In this document: positions 57,240 to 64,000 of the stretch, in pieces | How the letters are laid out: each line of letters opens with the position of its first letter | Position numbering within the stretch: the stretch's first letter is position 1 | Assembly (NCBI RefSeq): GCF_963678635.1 | Contig: NC_087070.1 | Coordinates: forward strand, 6,976,539-7,040,538 | Source: Symsagittifera roscoffensis | Lineage: Eukaryota; Xenacoelomorpha; Acoela; Convolutidae | Length of the DNA: 64,000 bases | Direction of reading: 5' to 3' | Made by a program: the position numbers and the translations under genes | Notes under the pieces: generated by a model | Databases searched by the model: none | What the model saw: only the letters and a program-made list of their open reading frames with translations | Told to the model about the DNA's origin: nothing

Positions 57240-57685
57240 ACAAACAGAATAAAACATAGCCTACAAACAATTGGAAACAAGTCAAAAAACTCACAAAAAA
57301 AACAGGAAAATGGATTTTTTAAAACTTCCGAATTTCGAAGATAAACATAATTCACGTTGGAGCTGAATATTTGAGAAAAACTTGTACGGTTTTCTTGAAC
57401 TTGTCCAATTTAAAGAAAAAAGAATCAAGAGGTTAGTATTTTATTCCAGTGGGATTTCAGAAAATTGAAGTCAAGTTTAAAAACTAGAAATTTTAAGCCT
57501 TTTTGTGACTCAACACTTTCGCTATTCCATAGTGGAGTTTGCCTTTCTTTGAACAAAATAAATGAACTGAACTTAAAATTAAACCATAAGTCAAACTGTA
57601 AAAAATCAAATTTGACCGTCAAAAAATTTAAAGCCTTTTTCTTTAAAAAAAATCATCACTACAAGTGATGTCCATGTAAAAAAAA
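57240..57685. repeat. Dispersed module of the ~330-b satellite family
   Basis: catagcctacaaacaattgg (57,255), ccagtgggatttcag, cgctattccatagtgg, aaataaatgaactgaac, aatcatcactacaag: same order as the array at 51-52 kb. Confidence 0.65.
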
Positions 57686-58276
57686 ATCAAGTTAATATAA
57701 ATTTTCACTTAAAATTTCAATTCATTTAATTTAAATTGCTCTATTTAAATTAAAAATTTTCATTTAAATTGAGTGGATTCATAATTTACAATTGAAAAAT
57801 GTTTTATATTGCCCAGCTCCGACGCCAAAACATAAATTTAACTTAAATCAATTAATATTTTTATTTCAGAAGTCCGCGGAAAAAGCAATGATCTGTCTTC
57901 ACGAAAAAATTACTAAAATTGTGTAGGAAATAGACATGCCTGAAAAAATTGATTTCAATTTCTTTGTTAAAAATTACGAAACCTATACAAAGTTGGCAAA
58001 AAACTGCTGAAAGACAGACTTCAAAAAAAAACTTGAATAGCTACAGATTGATTTCAGCTGATGCCAACAATTTTTATAACTTTCTTGAACAATTTCAGTT
58101 TAAATTAGAATTCGCATTTTATAAATGGACATCACTGATCACTACCCATTTAAAAGTCTTCATTGACATTTGAAATCTTTATTTGTTGCAGATCTTAGGT
58201 TAAGTAACACTGCAAGTCAACCAAACCAGCTATATTATATTGTAAGTCGTCTTGGGATCTCTTTTTGATTAAGTAT

Positions 58277-58434
58277 TTATTATTCAAAACAGCTAGCTAT
58301 TAATTCATTTTACAGAGATTTATATTAGAATTTGCAAGTATTCGATATTTGTACGCTGTAGAAATACCAAATAGCTTGAAGTTCTAATATAACTCTCTGC
58401 AATACAAATTAAAAGCTAGCTGTTTTAATACAAA
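58277..58434. repeat. Inverted repeat, ~54-b arms
   Basis: aaaacagctagct ... ttatattagaa and ttctaatataa ... agctagctgtttta; ~80% pairing by eye around a ~45-b centre. Confidence 0.65.
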
Positions 58435-58483
58435 ATCTACAGCATGAAACAATTATTAACGGAGTAAATATGAATTATCAACC

Positions 58484-58751
58484 GGGGCCTAGGAACTTAG
58501 ACGATAAGAAATTAGACGACCGTAAAGAAACGGAATTTACGGACAGCCAGTATTTACTCGGCCGAAATTTAATTTAGGCCTGTAAACGAATTTCACGCAA
58601 TTTGCTCGCAAGTTATTGTCTAAATTGGACAACCACTATTTACTCAGCCAAAAGATAATTTAGTCTTTAAACAAATTTCCCGCAAGTTATTGTCTAAATT
58701 CCGTTATTTTCTGATCGTCTAATTTGCATGTCGTCTAATTTCCTAAACCCC
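58484..58751. mobile_element. 268-b MITE with ~58-b terminal inverted repeats and 9-b target duplication
   Basis: Left end ggggcctaggaacttagacg; the right end is its imperfect reverse complement through ~58 b. Flanks ttatcaacc (58475-58483) and ttatcaccc (58752-58760) form a 9-b duplication with one mismatch. Inside, two ~70-b direct repeats (tatttactcRgcc ... cgcaagttattgtctaaatt). Long TIRs with a 9-b duplication suggest a Mutator-like origin. Confidence 0.8.
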
Positions 58752-58760
58752 TTATCACCC

Positions 58761-60829
58761 ACAAGCCAGAAAAATACACCGCGCTTTAATTCTTTTTCTT
58801 TTTTTATTCCGCAATTTAGTGCTTCGTATTTTGATCTGCAGTTGAGTGGGTTTGATTAAAGGCATGTTTACCTGGTTTTGCAAAACATTTGCGAACAGTG
58901 AAAACCCTAACTAATGGTCTCAATATTTTGCCGGAAGCTGTAACCTATTTATAATCTCCCACTTTCAAATGTAAACATCTGCAACCAGTTTATAAAACTT
59001 CAAAGCTGAAACGAGAAAGTTAATTGTATTTTAACATTCCCACTGCGATTAGTGTCACAACTTTCGAAGAACATTTTAAACCAACAGTTGCGTTTTCACA
59101 CGTCCCTATATTAGTCCCCGATTTTATCAAAGAGAAAAAAGTCGATTTCTTGGAAATCACAGAGCACGGTTGAATGGCCAAATAGGCGTTAGATAATAAA
59201 TTCCGTAAAGCAACACAGTAGAATAAAAGCCAGCTAACACAATAGTTCAAGGGACTTTCCCGCAACATGGCCCAAAAATGTTGTTCTAGATATTTTGGAA
59301 ATTGGATCATAATTCTTCAATGTGATTGATTGCAATTGATAGGAAAAGCTCCAATTGTGTGTTTCAGTCGTATTTAACGTTATGCTATTTTTTTGGGTCG
59401 TATAACAGAATCGATCCTACGTTAATATTTCACAACAAATCGAGTTAAAAATAAATAGCACTCAATGCAAACTCAGTAACCTGGTCTCACTGCAAAAAAA
59501 AAGAAACTCATAAAAGTGAAGTATGGCGCATTTTTAAGTTCAATTTTATTAATAGTTACAATCGAATCAAAGAAAACAATCCTGCAGTCCAAAAACATAC
59601 AGACTACAGTCCGAAAACATGCACTTTTTTGGTTAACCCGCATGCAAACAATACGAGGCGAAGCAGCACTTTGCAAAAACAAATAAAAATAGTAAAACAA
59701 AACTTAAAATTCGACAAAAAATAAGTCTAAGAATATAAGCTTTGAAAAAGAATTTGCTGACAACTGGGTTTAATTCACGGAACGCCCAATTATGAGTCCC
59801 TCGCCTCCGCAACTACGCCGTCTAGCCTTGTTTCCTTACGCTGTAACCACGTCCTTCAATACATAATACCAGACAGCAATGAACGCTTTCTAATAAAGCG
59901 GATTAAACATGCCCATAACATATACAGGTGTGAACCATAAAACACAATACGTTGCACACAAACTTGCTAACTTCCATTTGAAAAAAGTTATATCGTATTA
60001 TTACACAAGCTGTTGCTTGTGTAAATACCTTTTCACAATTCTAAAAATTAACTATGATTCACACCTTGAAAGAGACCATTGCAGAAATAAAATTTCCACT
60101 CTTCGCTAATATTTAGACTGAAAAGAAAAGAGTATCAACCAGTCTGAATTCCGCTGAGAAAACATGTTGATATGGTACCATACTGTACCCTACACGATCT
60201 AGGTACCTAGAGTTGCGCTAAGAACTACCCTACGCAATACTAACTTCCCATTCCTTGATTTGTGTCAAGAACAAGGAGAACCGTTCACTGCGCGTAAGTA
60301 GCAAAAGATGTTCCGATCACAGTAATAAAAAAACTTTGTATGAAAACTTTTAAAAAAATTAGTCAAGAAAAAATTTCAAGCTGAAATCAAATTTTTTACG
60401 ACCCATCCTTCCTGAAACAGGCGAAAGCCTTTTTTAAAAAATCGCCCGTGAAACTATACGACATGAGTTGACTAAGCCGATATAACAAGTCCAAGCCGTT
60501 TAACCGAAAAAAAAACTGGTTTTCGTCATTATTCTTGGCGGCCGATTTAATTTTTTTTCCAAATGCATTTATAATATCTGGTAACTTTTCGAGCAGTTTC
60601 TTTCCAAAGCTTTGGTTTTTATTTTTAATTCAAACTGTTTATACTATAATGGAAAATTGATCTGTAGGTTGTAAATTAACGAATTTTGATTTTGAATAAT
60701 TTGAAAAAATTAATTACGACCTCAAGTGAACTAAGCAGTTGTTTAAATTGAATTTTCAAGATCTCGAGCATGAGCAGCAGCAGAATTTGTAAGAAAATTG
60801 TGTACGGGTGAAAAAGTCTAGATCCCAAT
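58761..60829. other. Noncoding, AT-rich; no gene seen
   Basis: Only short chance frames. A cgaggcgaagcagcactttgc at ~59,655 resembles the start of the SINE body found at 49.4 kb. Confidence 0.5.
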
Positions 60830-61150
60830 TTTAAGTCACTTGCTCTCGCAAATGAAAATATTGGATCAATGGTTGGAAATCTAATAAATTTAATCCACTT
60901 TCGAAACTAGAAATATATCACGTTTCTTTGCGCCATTCCGACTTTCGTAATTGGAGGGAGCAATTTGCCTACCTTTTAGCAAAAAAAAACTTGCATTGAA
61001 CTGAAAAACATATATACCTAAGGGAATTCATAAACGCATAAATATATAATGCACAATGTAATATTTGAGCAATTAAAGATTTTTCCCTAAAAAACGTAGA
61101 AAAAATCATCAAAGCCTGTGAAAACGAAAATCATTTGTTTCATTATCACT
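60830..61150. repeat. Diverged module of the ~330-b satellite family
   Basis: ggatcaatggttggaaatct, cgaaactagaaatatatcacg, gagcaatttgcctacc, cattgaactgaaaaac, aaaatcatcaaagcctgtg appear in family order. Confidence 0.5.
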
Positions 61151-61354
61151 TAAAATTTAAAGCAAAAACTTACAAGGACACAAAACATAGACAAACAATT
61201 GCCCAAGAATACTACACCGAGAGATAGCTGCATTTCATTGAAATACTGAAACAGATCTTGAAAGAAGCATAAATCATCGGATATTACCCATCCTTAAACA
61301 AGCTCAAGTAAGAGTACAGCTAAGAGTACAGCTAATGTGCGAGTTAAATTTTAC

Positions 61355-61705
61355 ACAAATGCCAAGCTGCGTTTTGTAAACAAGCGAGAAAACGACGATA
61401 GGCAGCTCTAATAAGTGAAATAAGAAAAGTAGTAATACGCATCGAATTTGTCTGCGCCACCATCCACTGAAAAATCCTAATGCTAGCCACCAATGATGCA
61501 GCTATAGATGCTAACAAGTTCCAAAGCTATACAGCAAAAGGCCACAAATATAAACAAAACAAATGTAGAAAACAGATGCTATGAAACTACCAACGCACAA
61601 ATCGTGATTATAGCAAAAAAGCCAACAAGAGGGCCATTTTATTTGCTAGTTAGCTTGGAAAAAAGTTGCCTTGTACTATCACACTACGCTTCTCTTGTGT
61701 AATAA
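61355..61705. repeat. Old SINE remnant related to 46.0 and 49.4 kb copies
   Basis: aagctgcgttttgtaaacaagcgagaaaacgac and ggcagctctaataagtgaaataag match the SINE body; gctagttagcttggaaaaaagttgcc matches the distal part. The tRNA head is unrecognisable. Confidence 0.5.
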
Positions 61706-62189
61706 TCAGAGGACTGGTATTAAATATATAGTTATTCAGGGGTGATATTGCATAACAATTGTCTTGATTCACTTAACAGCACACTCATCTGAGTTAGGAC
61801 CGAAGTGTAACTCATAGAGTAATTTCGGATAGGGTACACCGTCTGCTCGTCACGCTATCTTATTTTCGGCCGGATAGATTCGTGCAACTTCTTAGTCTAA
61901 TACCGATCCTAATCTTACTCTTATACTATCTAGTCTCAGGTTGTTTAACTAGTCTCTGCTAGGCTCAATAGATCTAGGGTATACTGGTTTATTGCGGTTG
62001 CTGAAGTGCTCGGGAGAGTCCAACTAATTTCTAAGTTAAATTTAAATCTCTCTGGTGCTGAAATTACAAGTAACTTCAGCACTTACAAATAAGTGGGTTG
62101 TTAGTTAGATGGATCATGATTGGTTAATATTAAATACTTTACATTGGTAAAACATTTAATTTATCCAATCATAAAATATAGTTTAGATC

Positions 62190-62695
62190 AGGTTCCACCC
62201 ATCCGGGTTTTACAGAGTTTTTTAGAACAGTTCTTCTGTAATTCAAGGGTGGATGATGGACGTTGGTATTTGGCGAACATCATAATTTTCTTCCGCTTCT
62301 TCTTGTGACAACGACTGAGTCTTTGCAACAAAATCAATTCTGATTTCAGAATGGTTGGCTATGTCAGGTTTTTCTGTTCTTCGGGGAGAACTTCTTTTGT
62401 GTCTGATCTAGCTTGGGAATGGCGTGGAGATTGTGCGTGGAGGGGATGCCTGGTTTCTCGGATCTGTACGTATACTTGAACATCGAGGTGGTCATTGGTC
62501 TAGTTCAATGAAGTCCTTTTCTGCGAAGTCAAGTCGTACTCTAAATCCTTTGAGTTGTGATTGTGAGCGGCATATCGATTGTAGTTGGTTATTCTCTCTC
62601 GAGTGTAGTGAGGTCGTCTTGTCTTTTGATGTTCGTCCTTGGTGTTGTATTCTGATCTATATATTGCATCATGTGATTTTACATTTTATAAAACT
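62190..62695 (-). pseudogene. Possible decayed coding region, minus strand
   Basis: One minus frame stays open for ~165 codons apart from two TAG codons; the product is polar and basic (for example HNHNSKDLEYDLTSQKR; VQIRETRHPLHAQSPRHS). So few stops over this length is unusual for noncoding DNA. No family recognised. Confidence 0.3.
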
Positions 62696-62846
62696 TTTAT
62701 TAGTTTAATATTTTTTAATCATGATTTTAGTTAGTTGTTTTCACAAAAGCTTTTTGTTTTAGTTCGGTTATTTTGAAGAGTTACTCACCCTTGAGTAGCT
62801 CTTATTAAAAATAAAGGTGTGGTCACAAAGCGTGGATGTAGCGCGG

Positions 62847-62905
62847 TGGGTTAGGCCGGCTATAGAGCATGCTCAGGACGTCCTTTCCTGGTGGGTTAGG
62901 CCAGG
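62847..62905. repeat. Two 13-b direct repeats ggtgggttaggcc
   Basis: Copies at ~62,847 and ~62,890 flank a gagcatgctc palindrome. Confidence 0.5.
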
Positions 62906-63299
62906 AGTGGGAGTATGATTTCATGCGGTGTTTGTGAGGGGTCCTGTTATGTGACAACGTTTTATGTTGGGTTTGTTGTGGTTTTACTTATGTCTTGTTG
63001 GTTATGTCCTTTTTTCAAAAATCAAATTGTTTGTGGTATGGGTTTGTCTTTCGACTTTTTTGTGTTTTATTATTTCTTTCTAAGACTTTATAATAGTCTT
63101 CAAAAGAATAAATTATCCAGTTTTAAACTGGGTTAATCCGGTTTGGGTACCGTTGGTTTCCTTTTCTTAGTCATGCTGTTATTCTATGATTTGTGGTATT
63201 TAGTAAGCTGCGTTGGTTAGTTTTGTTTAGTATATGATTCCTTTCCAACCGGGTTAAAGGAAAGTTTGAAACTTGTTATCGTGTGTTAGAGTTATTGAG

Positions 63300-63705
63300 T
63301 GTGAAAACTTGAAACTGAAATTCATTATTTTAAACAATTCTTCGTGGGCGAGCTGTGCGAGTGTGGATAGAATTTCTGTGCAAATGAATAAAAATATCAA
63401 AAGGTTAGTACTGCAATCGCATTTTATTAATTTACTGCATAGAATTTGGAAATTTACTGCTAGTTATGGGGGAATTTTAAGATACAAATTTTCATCATAA
63501 TTAGATTTACTGCTGTTGGGGGAAAATTTATAAATTAATTTACTGCATTGGTATTATATTTATTTAATTGTTGGTGCAAAAGTTTAATAGGGTTTTAAAC
63601 AGTTTTGAAGAAGTTTGCTATTTTTTATTTTTCTTTTGTGAATTTTTCAGATGGTCTAGGATGAAGGCTAAAAATCTAAAGAAAACATGAATAAAGAATG
63701 GTGAG
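63300..63705 (+). other. Possible spliced noncoding (UTR) exons running right
   Basis: A gttagt donor-like site follows aaaatatcaaaag at ~63,404; an acceptor-like tgtgaatttttcag ends at ~63,650 and a gtgagttttt donor follows gaatg at ~63,700. No coding frame, so this would be a 5' UTR of a gene beyond the window. Weak. Confidence 0.2.
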
Positions 63706-64000
63706 TTTTTAATATTTTAACTAGTTAGTGATATCATTTAATTCATACTTACCTGTTAGTCGTCGGGGAAAAAACCGTGGGGGAAGATGTCGTGAATTAG
63801 TTCTGAAGTTGTTAGTAGTTTAGCTAGAATGCGGATGATATTTTTAGTCTGAAGTAGTGGCCAAAGCAATTGAAGTGCCTTAATAGTGGTTAGTTCTTCA
63901 GTGCCTACTGCAAACTCATTAGGTGTGTTTTGGATTAAGTTATATAATTTGTGGTTAAATTTCGTGTTGTGGATGAATTCTAAAATTGGGATTTCTATAG

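Overview
The window looks like a repeat-rich, AT-rich invertebrate (metazoan) nuclear region. There are canonical GT-AG introns, long runs of A and T, a hAT-type MITE, tRNA-derived SINE remnants and decayed retroelements, and no sign of bacterial operons. The exact animal group cannot be fixed from the sequence. The reverse-transcriptase fossil at 40.3-42.5 kb belongs to a type I associate with lower metazoans, which is only a weak hint.

Layout. (1) 1-15.5 kb, plus strand: a decayed copy of a very large Ty3/gypsy-type retroelement whose 5' part lies left of the window. The order is gag zinc knuckles, DTG protease, start of RT, a deletion of the RT/RNase H core, HHCC/DDE integrase, and an acidic pol tail ending in a macro-domain-like region. 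After a ~400 b untranslated spacer comes a ~9 kb accessory frame: coiled coil, SGNH/GDSL-type hydrolase, a possible second degenerate SGNH-like region, then about 1,800 codons I cannot assign. Open segments that look like separate genes are mostly pieces of one frame cut by single stop codons and small frameshifts. Related copies on the other strand have sense codons at several of these stops. (2) 15.5-35 kb, minus strand: a second, related element meeting the first tail to tail at ~15.5 kb. It carries the gag start, protease, RT (YLDD), RNase H and integrase, but is itself rearranged. A ~4.58 kb PR-RT-RH-IN block is tandemly duplicated and a ~2.02 kb accessory block is repeated. Both kinds of junction carry a 13-15 b locally copied motif.

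(3) 35-47 kb: a ~25 b minisatellite with ~35 units, a 3 x 68 b repeat beside a perfect hairpin, a fossil RT, and a foldback with ~260 b arms. (4) 47.8-55.3 kb, minus strand: the only host gene I recognise, an alpha-endosulfine/ARPP-19 homologue (PP2A-B55 inhibitor). Three coding exons have matching splice phases and a polyadenylation signal, and there is a candidate tiny first exon 6.4 kb upstream. Its putative first intron is full of SINEs, a ~330 b satellite module and a nested insertion. (5) 55-64 kb: more modules of the same satellite, a truncated hAT MITE, a second MITE with long TIRs and a 9 b target duplication, and a possible decayed ORF and spliced exon near the right edge.

How the parts relate. 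The two retroelement copies explain each other's breaks: each keeps regions the other has lost. Together they describe one family with gag-pol, a macro-like pol tail, and a separate accessory polyprotein containing an SGNH hydrolase. A conserved splice-acceptor-like site ahead of that polyprotein suggests, by inference, a spliced subgenomic message of the kind used for env in retroviruses.
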